Shown here in pieces: positions 7,983-16,998 of a stretch of 64,000 nt of DNA. Position numbers and translations under genes: made by a program. Each line of letters opens with the position of its first letter. The stretch's first letter is position 1. The notes under the pieces are model-generated. The model did no database searches. It was not told where the DNA came from and saw only the letters and a program-made list of their open reading frames with translations. Source of the stretch: Candidatus Pantoea formicae (GTDB lineage: Bacteria > Pseudomonadota > Gammaproteobacteria > Enterobacterales > Enterobacteriaceae); the NCBI RefSeq assembly GCF_011752625.1, contig NZ_VWXD01000001.1, positions 124,001 to 188,000 on the forward strand, read 5' to 3'.

Positions 7983-9059
7983 TTACGCCGCGCCGGCCAG
8001 CGGGGGCTGCCACAGACGCACACCGTTGCGCCCGGCGCGTTTAACTTCATATAACGCCTCATCCGCATGACGTAACCAGTGGCGTAGTGACTCCGCACTG
8101 GCAGCAGACGCAATACCGATACTCACGGAACAATGAAAATCTGCGGATGCAGGTAAACGTACCTGTGCGATTTTTTCCTTGAGTTGCTCGGCCAGCGCTA
8201 CCACGGTTTCATCGGTGGCGTGATGAACAATCACGCACAGTTCATCACCACCAAAACGAGCCGGAATGTCCTGTAATCCCACCACCTTGCGCAGCAGTGC
8301 GGAGATCTCCGCCAGCAAAAAATCGCCCGCTTCATGGCCCCAGGTATCATTGACGGATTTGAAATAATCGAGATCCATCAACAACAGATACCCGGTGCTA
8401 TCACCTCGACGGGTGCTGAGGAACTCACTCTCCAGACGTCGTTCAAACAAGCGTCTGTTAGGAATTTCCAAGCCGGGATCCATCAGCGCGATGCGTTCCA
8501 GCTCGCGGTTTCGTTTACGCAAATGCCAGGTCAGATTGTACGAGGTGACACTCAATACCAGCATATAACAGGTCGCCAGCGGCAGTGTCAGCCACACCGT
8601 CTGGGTGCTAAACGACAGATTTACCCCGGCGCCATCCACGAGCCAAACCAAAATGAACGCGCAAAGAAAGGCCTGCATAGCCGCGATAAGCTGAGCCGCA
8701 CCGCCCGCCGCGTAGCGGTCCGAGGCCAATACCGCCATGATCACAAACGAAGGAAGCGGGCTGAGCGCCATTAAGGCGACCCAAATGCCGCCAAACGCGG
8801 CATCCAGCGTCAGGTTATGCCGTTCAGTACCGGTAGAATCTTCAGCACGCAGTGCGCGGCGATAGGCGAGCCACGGCCAGATGAATGCGTTCACGAATAA
8901 CAGGGCGCTAAACGCCGCGCCACGATGCATCTCCATCAATACGGAGAGGATCGGGAAAAAACATAAAATTGTGCCGAGCTGTCGCATGATAAACATACGA
9001 CGCACGAAGCGTTCTGAACGACGCTTCAAGTGGCTATCATCAGGCGAGTAATAATTCAT
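7983..9059 (-). CDS. diguanylate cyclase with MASE2 membrane sensor (DgcC/AdrA-like)
   Basis: A 358-residue protein. Residues 15-180 hold a MASE2-type membrane domain with about six hydrophobic helices, the same architecture as Enterobacteria DgcC (YaiC/AdrA). The GGDEF domain spans about 190-350 with the active site RFGGDEL (270-274), so synthesis of cyclic di-GMP is expected. The inhibitory I-site RxxD is degenerate: Gly261 stands where Arg should be, so product inhibition may be weak. By analogy with DgcC it may promote cellulose or exopolysaccharide production. It stands alone, with 390 bp of AT-rich DNA upstream. Confidence 0.87.
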   Translation of the reverse strand: MNYYSPDDSHLKRRSERFVRRMFIMRQLGTILCFFPILSVLMEMHRGAAFSALLFVNAFIWPWLAYRRALRAEDSTGTERHNLTLDAAFGGIWVALMALSPLPSFVIMAVLASDRYAAGGAAQLIAAMQAFLCAFILVWLVDGAGVNLSFSTQTVWLTLPLATCYMLVLSVTSYNLTWHLRKRNRELERIALMDPGLEIPNRRLFERRLESEFLSTRRGDSTGYLLLMDLDYFKSVNDTWGHEAGDFLLAEISALLRKVVGLQDIPARFGGDELCVIVHHATDETVVALAEQLKEKIAQVRLPASADFHCSVSIGIASAASAESLRHWLRHADEALYEVKRAGRNGVRLWQPPLAGAA

Positions 9060-9405
9060 TCATAGGAAAAATCTGACAGACAAGAAATGCAGTGTAACGG
9101 GAAACAGGGAGGGTGGATCGGATTATTTTAAGAATATTTACCTTGCGCTTATAAATTAGCGAAAAAAAATTCGATGCTATCAATAAACAAACGAAGGCAT
9201 AGCTAGATGGCACTGATTTTATTGATAATTTACGTTAAGTTTATAACCCCCTCGATAATTCACCAAGGTGATAGTTAATCGTAAGTCATTACATTAATTA
9301 GTTTTTATTGAAGACTAATTCAAATTTCATCTCGTCAAAACTTAACTCATCTCACGATGAATCAGGACCACCGAACGTCGACGCCATTACCACAATGCAA
9401 AACCT
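9060..9405. other. AT-rich non-coding region upstream of the diguanylate cyclase gene
   Basis: About 350 bp with no credible ORF. It must hold the promoter of the minus-strand GGDEF gene. The segment 9125-9340 is strongly AT-rich, with several A/T tracts that could bind H-NS. I see no clear operator, small RNA or repeat in it. Confidence 0.5.
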
Positions 9406-9434
9406 AAAAAAGGACCTCAGATGAGATCCTTTTT
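9406..9434 (-). terminator. intrinsic terminator of the chemoreceptor gene
   Basis: Read on the minus strand, a 13-bp stem (AAAAAGGATCTCA paired with TGAGGTCCTTTTT, one G-T wobble) is followed by a run of T. It begins 15 bp after the stop of the chemoreceptor gene. Confidence 0.85.
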
Positions 9435-9448
9435 AAAGTCGAGTAGAT

Positions 9449-11284
9449 TTAACGCCCTGCTCCATGCAAACGGAACTGCGCCACCAGTCGCTCCAGCATC
9501 ATCGCTTGCTCTTCCAGCGAATTCGCCGAGTGCGAAGAGGCACTCACCAACGTGGCGTTTTGCTGGGTCGTGGTGTCCAACTCACCAACTGCTCGCGCAA
9601 TCTGTTCAATACCACGGCTTTGCTCATCCGAGGCCGCTGAGATCTCCTCCATGATCTCATTCACGCGCGCTATGCTGCCCAGAATTTGATCCATGGTTTC
9701 ACCTGCACGCGCCACTTGTTGATGGCCGTTGCTGATGCGGCTAACGGATTCGCTGATCAGTTGTTCGATATCCTTCGCTGCACCGGCACTGCGTTGCGCC
9801 AGATTGCGCACTTCACTCGCCACCACGGCAAAGCCGCGCCCCTGCTCACCGGCACGCGCGGCTTCGACTGCAGCGTTGAGGGCAAGGATATTGGTCTGGA
9901 AAGCGATGCTGTTAATCACCGCCGTGATGTCAGCAATTTTCTTCGAACTGTCAGAGATTTCGCCCATGGTGCTGACCACATCACGTACCGCTTTACCGCC
10001 CTGATTGGCGTTATGCGAGGCTTCAGCAGCGATCTGGCTGGCTTGACGGGCGTTCTCAGCGTTGTTTTTCACGGTGGCGGTTAGCTGCTCCATGCTTGCC
10101 GCGGTTTCCACCACGGCTGCCGCTTGCTGCTCAGTACGGGATGATAAATCGAGGTTACCCTGATTAATCTCGCTGGCTGCTTGTGACACGCTGCTGACAC
10201 TGCTCAATACATCGCCGATCATACTGCGCAAGCGGTCGTTCATACGGCCCATGGCCGATGTCAGCTTGCCCAATTCGTCGTGGCGATCGGTGGTGAATTG
10301 CGAACTGAGATCGCCGCTGGCAATACGTTCTGCCAGTTCAAGGTTATGGAATACCGGGCGCGTGATTTGGCGAATGATGTACCACGCTACCAGCACACCG
10401 AACAGAATCGCCAAACCACCAATCAACAGAGATAAGGTCGCTGAACCGTTGGCTAACTCGTCGTTGCGTTCCTTCACAATGCTGATGATCTTTTTAATCA
10501 CCGCACTGCTCTTGTCTCCAGCCACTTTTACCGTGTCTTCTGAGCTACGCAGTTGACCATAGCTGTCAGCCGCTTGCAGGCTGAGATCTTTAAAGCGCTC
10601 AGTGTCCTGCCACAGTGCAGTAAAGCCACCTTGCTGTTCCGGCGGCAACTGAGCCAATAACGCTTTCATGCCCTGATCCGCCTGCTGGAAGTGGGTTTGC
10701 AGCGTGTTGCGCAAGGTGTCGGAGACATTAAAGCGCAGCGCCCACGCCTCTTCACGCACATTGCTGATGGCAAACAGCTGCTCGTAAATCTGGTTGGTGA
10801 GTTCGGGATTGGTGACCGGGGTGCGGATGAGCTGTGTATAACGCGAGGTCATATCCTGCTGGCTTAGCGAATCAAGCTGGGCACGCAGGCTGTTCAGTTG
10901 CTGAGTCGCTTGTGTCATCGCGCCGATACTGTTTTGGAAACTGGCAAGATGGGTATCCAGTTCGTCCACCAATGGGCGCGCGTTGTCAGTCCACGAGAGC
11001 TGTTTAGCTTCGCGGTTTAATTGCTGGGCGTGGGTCACGTAATCGGCCATCACTTTGCCCGACTTATCATCGCCGTACAGGTACTTCAGGCGGTTAATTT
11101 TGGCCTGGAATACCTCGATGTTGATGTCATAAATCAGGTTGGTCTTCTGGTAAATGTCGTGAATAGCCGTGAAGCGCTGCACGCTGATCCCGGTTGCCAA
11201 AGCAACCAACAGCAACACAATGCCAAATCCTGCTGACAATTTTCGGGTGATGCGCACATTACGTAAACGGGATACCAGCCCCAT
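9449..11284 (-). CDS. methyl-accepting chemotaxis protein
   Basis: A 611-residue transmembrane chemoreceptor. TM1 is at about 13-33 and TM2 at about 283-305, enclosing a mostly helical periplasmic sensor of about 250 residues. A HAMP domain follows (about 306-360), then a long signalling coiled coil whose hairpin tip contains [20 protein letters not shown]. It couples to CheA/CheW and the flagellar switch, which must be encoded elsewhere. The C-terminus lacks the NWETF-type CheR-docking pentapeptide, so adaptation depends on other receptors or direct methylation. The start is supported by AGGAG ahead of ATG. The ligand is unknown. Confidence 0.9.
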   Translation of the reverse strand: MGLVSRLRNVRITRKLSAGFGIVLLLVALATGISVQRFTAIHDIYQKTNLIYDINIEVFQAKINRLKYLYGDDKSGKVMADYVTHAQQLNREAKQLSWTDNARPLVDELDTHLASFQNSIGAMTQATQQLNSLRAQLDSLSQQDMTSRYTQLIRTPVTNPELTNQIYEQLFAISNVREEAWALRFNVSDTLRNTLQTHFQQADQGMKALLAQLPPEQQGGFTALWQDTERFKDLSLQAADSYGQLRSSEDTVKVAGDKSSAVIKKIISIVKERNDELANGSATLSLLIGGLAILFGVLVAWYIIRQITRPVFHNLELAERIASGDLSSQFTTDRHDELGKLTSAMGRMNDRLRSMIGDVLSSVSSVSQAASEINQGNLDLSSRTEQQAAAVVETAASMEQLTATVKNNAENARQASQIAAEASHNANQGGKAVRDVVSTMGEISDSSKKIADITAVINSIAFQTNILALNAAVEAARAGEQGRGFAVVASEVRNLAQRSAGAAKDIEQLISESVSRISNGHQQVARAGETMDQILGSIARVNEIMEEISAASDEQSRGIEQIARAVGELDTTTQQNATLVSASSHSANSLEEQAMMLERLVAQFRLHGAGR

Positions 11285-11420
11285 ATTCCCTCTCCTGCGA
11301 ATGGTGTTTTGTAAATTCTGGTAAGGGAGTTATCGGAGCGAGGCGGGATTTGTTTATCGCTGAGATCACAAAAAAGCGATTACAGGATGTTATGCGCCGC
11401 CAAGTGACGGCGCGAGCAGG

Positions 11421-12062
11421 TTATCGTGCGGATTGCGGGGCTAACTGGCTGATAAACAGGCCTGCAGCACTCACCGCATCCACCGCCACTTTCCCCAGCT
11501 GCTGGCGAATACTGTCACCCAGCGCGATGGTAGAAAAACCCGTGCAGGAGAAAGCGATCACCTCAATGCCCTCGCGATAGAGAGCATCAGCGCAGGCCAG
11601 GGCGCTGGCGCGACCTTCTGCACTTAATAGATCCGTGGTGTTCAGCACCCCTTCCGGACGCGCATAACGCACAGATTCACCCAGCAGCTGACGGAAAGGC
11701 GTAGGAGCCGCCGCACCAATCCCCATTACCGCCACAAGGCGTTTAAGCATGCGAGCAATACTTGCCGAAGCCGAACCGGCGCTGATGACGGGAATGGATA
11801 CGGCATCGCGCAGTGCCGTAAGGCCTGGGTCGGCGGCACAACTGAGGAACAGTGCATTACAACCGTCGGCCTCTAGCTGTTGACCGAGTGCGACAATCTT
11901 TGGCACCGCCAGTGCTTCACTGGCGTCATCGAAAATGCCTTTGTGCTGATCGGGGATCGCTCGGCTGATCGAGTTAATAGCATATTCCTGATGAATCAGC
12001 CGACCATGTTCTTCGACAAAGTGCTGATCTGGATGGGTTAATACGCGGATTATCCCCAGCAT
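11421..12062 (-). CDS. Asp/Glu/hydantoin racemase family protein
   Basis: A 213-residue protein of the Asp/Glu/hydantoin racemase superfamily. Both catalytic cysteines are visible: LSCAADPG (Cys75) and FSCTGFST (Cys173). A cofactor-independent two-base racemase or epimerase is therefore possible. It lies 149 bp downstream of a same-strand LysR gene and next to an acid-sugar dehydratase cluster. Substrates of the family include hydantoins, aspartate and glutamate; nothing in the sequence selects one. Confidence 0.75.
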   Translation of the reverse strand: MLGIIRVLTHPDQHFVEEHGRLIHQEYAINSISRAIPDQHKGIFDDASEALAVPKIVALGQQLEADGCNALFLSCAADPGLTALRDAVSIPVISAGSASASIARMLKRLVAVMGIGAAAPTPFRQLLGESVRYARPEGVLNTTDLLSAEGRASALACADALYREGIEVIAFSCTGFSTIALGDSIRQQLGKVAVDAVSAAGLFISQLAPQSAR

Positions 12063-12211
12063 GGTTGTTACTCCTGGTCTGATGTTAAAGGGTTTGCAAA
12101 GCGGCCGAAGGCCAACTGCGGTCTGTTTTAATTATGTGCAGTAAAGTGGCAGGTTTACGCCAAAGCGGCAACTATTGTATCGCGTCACTATTTTTCGTTT
12201 AACTGACGACT

Positions 12212-13096
12212 TCAGTCAATCTTGTCGATTAATGTATTTAATATCAGTTTGAAGGCTTCATTATTATTATCTCTACGCCAAATATAATAGAGATCATTAC
12301 GCAATTCTGGCGCAGCTTCAATAGGTAAATAAGTGATATTTTCTAATTTAAAAATAGACGCACTCTGTGGAATGAGCGCAATACCTAAGCCTGCATTAAC
12401 CAGTGACTGAATATTCACAGTATTCCCTTCATACATCACATAGTTGGGTTTGACATCCGCTTTCTCGAAAGTCTGCGTCAGCAGGTCATAAAAAGGTTTC
12501 CAGGCTATGGAATACATGATCATCGGTTGATTATCAAGATGTTGTAAACAAATTGACGCCTGGGCTGCGAGCGGATGTTGTGAGGGGATAGCGGCGATAA
12601 AGGGCTCACTTAAACAGCACAAGCTTTCAATATTAGAGTGATTGGGAATGATACGTGAGATACCCAAATCAAGCTGTTGCATATACACCGACTCAATTAA
12701 TTCGTACGTGGGTAATTGTTGTTGCGATACCTTAATAAAAGGAAAGTCTTCTTTGAGCCGAGATAATATCTCGGGCACCAGTTGATAGTAAGCATTCGCC
12801 ACAAATCCCAACGACACGGAACCTTGCTCTCCATTTGCCATTTTTTTGGTGAACTGCTCTACCTGATGGATATGCTCTAGCAGCTTACTGGCTTCACGAT
12901 AAAAACTTTTTCCTGCGGTTGTTAGCGCAACTGAGCGTGTACTGCGGTCAATGAGTTTGACGTTTAATTGATATTCCAGCAACTGAATCTGACGCGTCAG
13001 TGGCGGCTGGCTCATATTCAGCGAATGAGCAGCGCGACGAAAATTGAGTTCGGTCGCCACTGCGACAAAACATTTAAGCTGGTTAATCGACATCAT
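12212..13096 (-). CDS. LysR-family transcriptional regulator
   Basis: A 294-residue LysR protein with N-terminal winged HTH (INQLKCFVAVATELNFRRAA, about residues 3-22) and a substrate-binding effector domain. I place the start at ATG 13096, which has GAGG 8 bp ahead; the ORF could begin seven codons earlier at 13117. It is divergent from the acid-sugar dehydratase operon, the usual arrangement for a LysR activator of that operon. Its base composition is more AT-rich than its neighbours, mainly in the effector domain, which hints at separate ancestry. Confidence 0.85.
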   Translation of the reverse strand: MMSINQLKCFVAVATELNFRRAAHSLNMSQPPLTRQIQLLEYQLNVKLIDRSTRSVALTTAGKSFYREASKLLEHIHQVEQFTKKMANGEQGSVSLGFVANAYYQLVPEILSRLKEDFPFIKVSQQQLPTYELIESVYMQQLDLGISRIIPNHSNIESLCCLSEPFIAAIPSQHPLAAQASICLQHLDNQPMIMYSIAWKPFYDLLTQTFEKADVKPNYVMYEGNTVNIQSLVNAGLGIALIPQSASIFKLENITYLPIEAAPELRNDLYYIWRRDNNNEAFKLILNTLIDKID

Positions 13097-13426
13097 TTCA
13101 TTTGCCTCGGGGTTCATTGCTTGCCACTGCTCTTTTTATCGAAATCCAAATCGATATTATGTGATTAGCGTCAAACATCAGATTTCAATGCGTGTTTGAT
13201 ATCAGTTATTTTTCATCAAAATGCAATCAACAACACCTTGTTATATTTGAATAAATTACTAAAAAACAGAAACAACAGTGATCTAAATCACACTTAAATC
13301 ATACAAACAATACTCTTTAGGTATCAATATTAACGCTAAGTAAAATAGACAGTTTCAGGTCGACATTTAACACTGAGCTCACCGCACAACGGATTATTAT
13401 TTGCCACGCTATTTCAGGAGTTGGAT
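13097..13426. promoter_or_regulatory. divergent promoter region with candidate CRP site
   Basis: A 330-bp AT-rich region between the LysR gene and the dehydratase operon. AGTGATCTAAATCACA at 13277-13292 has the form xGTGA-N6-TCACA, one mismatch from the CRP core. No coding sequence is credible here. LysR boxes (T-N11-A) are too degenerate to assign by eye. Confidence 0.55.
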
Positions 13427-14602
13427 ATGCCAACTGTTAATCGAGTTGAAGTCATTGAGTTCAGTTATGACGTGAAGGATATGGGTGCGGCATTTAAAAA
13501 TGCGCACAATCACGTAGGTTACGTAAAAGGCTCCACGCTTAGCCTGGCAAAATATGCCATTGTCATTGAGTGTGACGACGGATCACGCGGCGAATATGTC
13601 GCGCTATGGGGCGGTACCAAACCCGCGCTGGCGCAAACACTGATGCTAGCAGGTGATTTACCGGGCCGCGACTCGGATCAGCGCGAAGCGTTCTACACCG
13701 AATGGAATCGCCGGTTATGTCATATGGATCATATGGGCCAGGGCCCGGTGGATATTGCTTTGTGGGACTTAGCAGGTAAGCAAGCCAACAAATCGATTTC
13801 ACGTATGGTAGGACAGTACCGCAACAAACTGCCCGCTTACGCCAGTACTTATCACGGCGACGATGGCATGCTGGATTGCAATGCCGCCTTCACGGATTTC
13901 GCCACCTTGTGCCACGAGATGGGTTACCGCGCGTTTAAACATCACGGCTGGTTTGATGGCGATCCGCAACGAGAAGCCTCTTTAGTATTGGCACTGGGTG
14001 ACGCGGTGGGCGACCGTATGAAACTGATGTATGACGCCGCCTCCGATTTGAAAACTTTTGCCGACGCGCTGTATGTGGGCCGTGCCTGTGATGACGCTAA
14101 CTTCTTCTGGTACGAGGATCCCTATCGCGACAACTCAATTTCAGCCTTCTCACATAAAAAATTGCGGGGCCTGCTGAAAACCCCGTTGCTGATTACTGAG
14201 CATGTACGTGGGCTGGAAGCCAAGGCTGACTTTATCCTCGCCGGAGGCACCGATTTTGTTCGTGTCGATCCAGAATACGATATGGGTATCACCGGTGCTT
14301 TGAAGACGGCGCATATGGCTGAAGCTCTTGGATTAGACGTGGAAATTCATGCGCCTGGCCCTGCGCATCGGCAGTTGATGGCTTCTATTCGCAATACGAA
14401 TTTCTATGAATTAGCTGAAGTTGGCCCGAAACTCGGCAACATCCTGCCGCCATGCTATGCCTGCGGTTATAAAGATGAGCTTGATTCAATCGATCGCGAT
14501 GGCAATGTCATCGTGCCTGAAGGGCCTGGTTTAGGGGTGACATACGATTGGGATTGGCTCAACGCACATGCCACGCAACGTCATGTATTTAATAAGAAAT
14601 AA
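13427..14602 (+). CDS. mandelate racemase/muconate-lactonizing family dehydratase (acid sugar)
   Basis: A 391-residue enolase-superfamily enzyme. Metal ligands are Asp203 (YDAAS), Glu230 (WYEDP) and Glu258 (ITEH). The catalytic dyad on the other side is His308 (EIHAPG) with Asp281. On the second barrel strand the usual KxK is KHH (Lys171, His173), an unusual variant. The start ATG 13427 has AGGAG 6 bp upstream. The family abstracts the alpha-proton of a sugar acid and eliminates water to give a 2-keto-3-deoxy acid. With the DapA-type aldolase next door it should form a short acid-sugar pathway. The specific sugar acid cannot be read from sequence. Confidence 0.83.
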   Translation: MPTVNRVEVIEFSYDVKDMGAAFKNAHNHVGYVKGSTLSLAKYAIVIECDDGSRGEYVALWGGTKPALAQTLMLAGDLPGRDSDQREAFYTEWNRRLCHMDHMGQGPVDIALWDLAGKQANKSISRMVGQYRNKLPAYASTYHGDDGMLDCNAAFTDFATLCHEMGYRAFKHHGWFDGDPQREASLVLALGDAVGDRMKLMYDAASDLKTFADALYVGRACDDANFFWYEDPYRDNSISAFSHKKLRGLLKTPLLITEHVRGLEAKADFILAGGTDFVRVDPEYDMGITGALKTAHMAEALGLDVEIHAPGPAHRQLMASIRNTNFYELAEVGPKLGNILPPCYACGYKDELDSIDRDGNVIVPEGPGLGVTYDWDWLNAHATQRHVFNKK

Positions 14603-14680
14603 TCACGTTCCCAGCAAGGTGCGGCCAGCCAGCCGCCCTTAGCCAGGCAACAATATGGATCTCATCGACAGGTAAACACC

Positions 14681-15583
14681 ATGAACCAGGCTCTCTTTGC
14701 TGGCGTCAATGCCGCCGCGCTGACCGCGTTTAATCCGGATTTATCGATCAATTATGAGAAGAGTGTGGCGCATTGCCGCTGGCTACTGGATAACGGATGC
14801 CACGGATTAGCCATTTTGGGCACAACGGCTGAAACCAATTCACTCAGTTTGGACGAACGTGAACAATTGCTGGAGCGCATCGTTGCCAGCGGCATCCCAG
14901 CGGAGAAACTCCTTCCCGGCACTGCTGCCTGTGATATTCCCAGCGCCGTGCGCCTGACTCAACATGCAGAAAAAATGGGATGCAAAGGTGTCTTACTACT
15001 GCCCCCGTTCTACTACAAATCCCCAACGCTTGATGGATTAGTGCATTACTACAGTGAAATCATTACGCGTATCGGGGGAACAGTGGGTGTTTATCTTTAT
15101 CACTTCCCGCAACAATCTGCAGTCGCGATTACCCCCGAACTGATCGCTATCCTGCTAGAAAAATATCCGCACCGAATTAAAGGCATCAAAGACAGCAGTG
15201 GCGATGCGCAGAATACAAAAACCTATATCGACCGCTTCGCAGCGCAGGGATTTGAGGTTTACACCGGTGCCGATGCCGATTTTCTGGCGATGTTGCAGAT
15301 AGGAGCAGCAGGCTGCATCACTGCCATGACCAATTTGACGGCCGGGCTGGCGCGTCAGGTATTTGAGCACGCTCAGGAAGATATTGGGAAAAAAGCACAG
15401 CTGGAATTAGCCATGCTGCGTAAGGCGTTGGCCGTGACCGATACCATTCCTGCCGTCAAAGCCGTCAAGAGCGCGCTCGCAGACGACGCGCAATGGGAAA
15501 TCGTTCGCCCCCCACTTTGCAGTCCACCCACAGCGGTAAGACAGCAACTGATCGCCAATTTTCGCCCGTTGATCGCAGGGTAA
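14681..15583 (+). CDS. DapA/N-acetylneuraminate-lyase family aldolase or dehydratase
   Basis: A 300-residue class I aldolase of the DapA family. The pyruvate-binding loop GTTAE (47-51), the tyrosine of YLYHFP (Tyr140) and the Schiff-base lysine of IKGIKDSSGD (Lys170) are all present. It lies 78 bp after the dehydratase gene and ahead of two transporters. The likely role is retro-aldol cleavage or dehydration-decarboxylation of the 2-keto-3-deoxy acid made by the dehydratase. It is not the housekeeping DapA by context. Confidence 0.85.
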   Translation: MNQALFAGVNAAALTAFNPDLSINYEKSVAHCRWLLDNGCHGLAILGTTAETNSLSLDEREQLLERIVASGIPAEKLLPGTAACDIPSAVRLTQHAEKMGCKGVLLLPPFYYKSPTLDGLVHYYSEIITRIGGTVGVYLYHFPQQSAVAITPELIAILLEKYPHRIKGIKDSSGDAQNTKTYIDRFAAQGFEVYTGADADFLAMLQIGAAGCITAMTNLTAGLARQVFEHAQEDIGKKAQLELAMLRKALAVTDTIPAVKAVKSALADDAQWEIVRPPLCSPPTAVRQQLIANFRPLIAG

Positions 15584-15596
15584 CGAGGAATTCATC

Positions 15597-16931
15597 ATGG
15601 ACACATCCAAAATTAGATACTCCATGTTGGGCTTTATCGGCATGGCAATGCTGGTGAATTTCATTGACCGCGCGACCCTGTCAGTGGCTGCGCCATTAAT
15701 GAGTAAAGAGTTAGGCTTCGACGCCGCCGCCATGGGGTGGGCCTTCTCCGCCTTTGGTTGGGCTTATATGCTGTTTCAAATTCCAGGGGGGATTCTCCTG
15801 GATAAATTCGGCTCCCGCCTGGTGTATGGCTCGGCCATTCTCATTTGGTCAATCTTCACCTTTATTCAGGGGCTGGTTTACCTGTTCCCTGCGCCGTTTA
15901 TTATGCTGTTCATGTTCCGTTTTCTGATGGGGGCGGCCGAAGCCCCGGCAACCCCAGCCAGTAGCCGTTTAACCGTGCAGTGGTTCCCTGACAAAGAGCG
16001 TGGTTTCGCTACCTCAATCTATCAAACCATGCCATACGTTGCGTTGGCCGTGTTTACCCCGGTGATGACATGGTTTATGCATACCTTCAGTTGGCATTAC
16101 GCATTTTATACTTCGGGCATTCTCGGCATGGTGTTTGGCATTATCTGGCTGACATCGGTGCGCGATCCGCTGAAGCATAAGAAGGTCAATCAGGCAGAAA
16201 TTAACTATATCCAGCAAGGCGGGGGCATTCCGGATTTAGGCGCTGACCAATTACAAAAAACCAGACTGAGCTGGCTGCAGGTGCGAAAAATGTGCTGCAA
16301 CCGCATGATGATTGGCATCTATATTGGACAATTCAGCCTGACGTCTATTACCTGGTTTTTCTTCACCTGGTTTCCGACCTATTTGTATGAAGCCAAAGGC
16401 ATGTCGATTATTAAAGTTGGTTTGGTAGCAGCCATTCCAGCACTGGCGGGGTTTCTCGGCGGTATTGTTGGTGGCCTCATCTCTGATTATTTCCTGCGCA
16501 AAGGATACAGCCTCACCTTTGCACGTAAATTTCCGATCATATTGGGCATGTTGCTCTCCTGCTCCATCATCGCGGCCAATTACACCCGTTCGGATGTGAT
16601 TGTGGTATTGGTCATGAGCATCGCGTTTTTTGCCAAAGGATTCGGCAACCTCGGCTGGTGTATTCTCAGCGACACCTCTCCCAAAGAAGCATTGGGGTTA
16701 TCGGGCGGGATTTTTAATACCTTCGGTAATGTCGCGGGCATTCTAACCCCGTTGGTGATTGGTTTTATTTTGGAGGCAACGAAATCCTTTGATATGGCGA
16801 TTCTTTATGTCGGATCGATGGGCATTATTGGAGCGCTGTCTTACCTTTTCATTGTTGGCCCCCTGCAACGCCAGGCTTTACCTGATAACGACGACGCACC
16901 ACGCCGCGCGGTTCAGCACCGCTCTGCTTAA
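15597..16931 (+). CDS. MFS transporter, ACS family (first of tandem pair)
   Basis: A 444-residue 12-helix carrier with the ACS signature VNFIDRATLSVAAP in helix 1. It follows the aldolase by 13 bp, with GAGGA before the start. Long stretches match the next gene almost residue for residue (helix 1-2, the NRMM-GIYIGQF region and the WCILSDTSPKEALG segment), so the pair arose by duplication. Substrates are probably sugar acids of the same operon. Confidence 0.87.
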   Translation: MDTSKIRYSMLGFIGMAMLVNFIDRATLSVAAPLMSKELGFDAAAMGWAFSAFGWAYMLFQIPGGILLDKFGSRLVYGSAILIWSIFTFIQGLVYLFPAPFIMLFMFRFLMGAAEAPATPASSRLTVQWFPDKERGFATSIYQTMPYVALAVFTPVMTWFMHTFSWHYAFYTSGILGMVFGIIWLTSVRDPLKHKKVNQAEINYIQQGGGIPDLGADQLQKTRLSWLQVRKMCCNRMMIGIYIGQFSLTSITWFFFTWFPTYLYEAKGMSIIKVGLVAAIPALAGFLGGIVGGLISDYFLRKGYSLTFARKFPIILGMLLSCSIIAANYTRSDVIVVLVMSIAFFAKGFGNLGWCILSDTSPKEALGLSGGIFNTFGNVAGILTPLVIGFILEATKSFDMAILYVGSMGIIGALSYLFIVGPLQRQALPDNDDAPRRAVQHRSA

Positions 16932-16998
16932 TCAGCATTTCACTCATGAAGTTAGGTGGTATTCATGAGTTTTTTCACTCTCAATGCAGGAAACCACT

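Noticed and set aside
13097..13426. Small RNA or leader peptide in the divergent region
   Set aside because: AT-rich with no terminator-like hairpin or credible short ORF.
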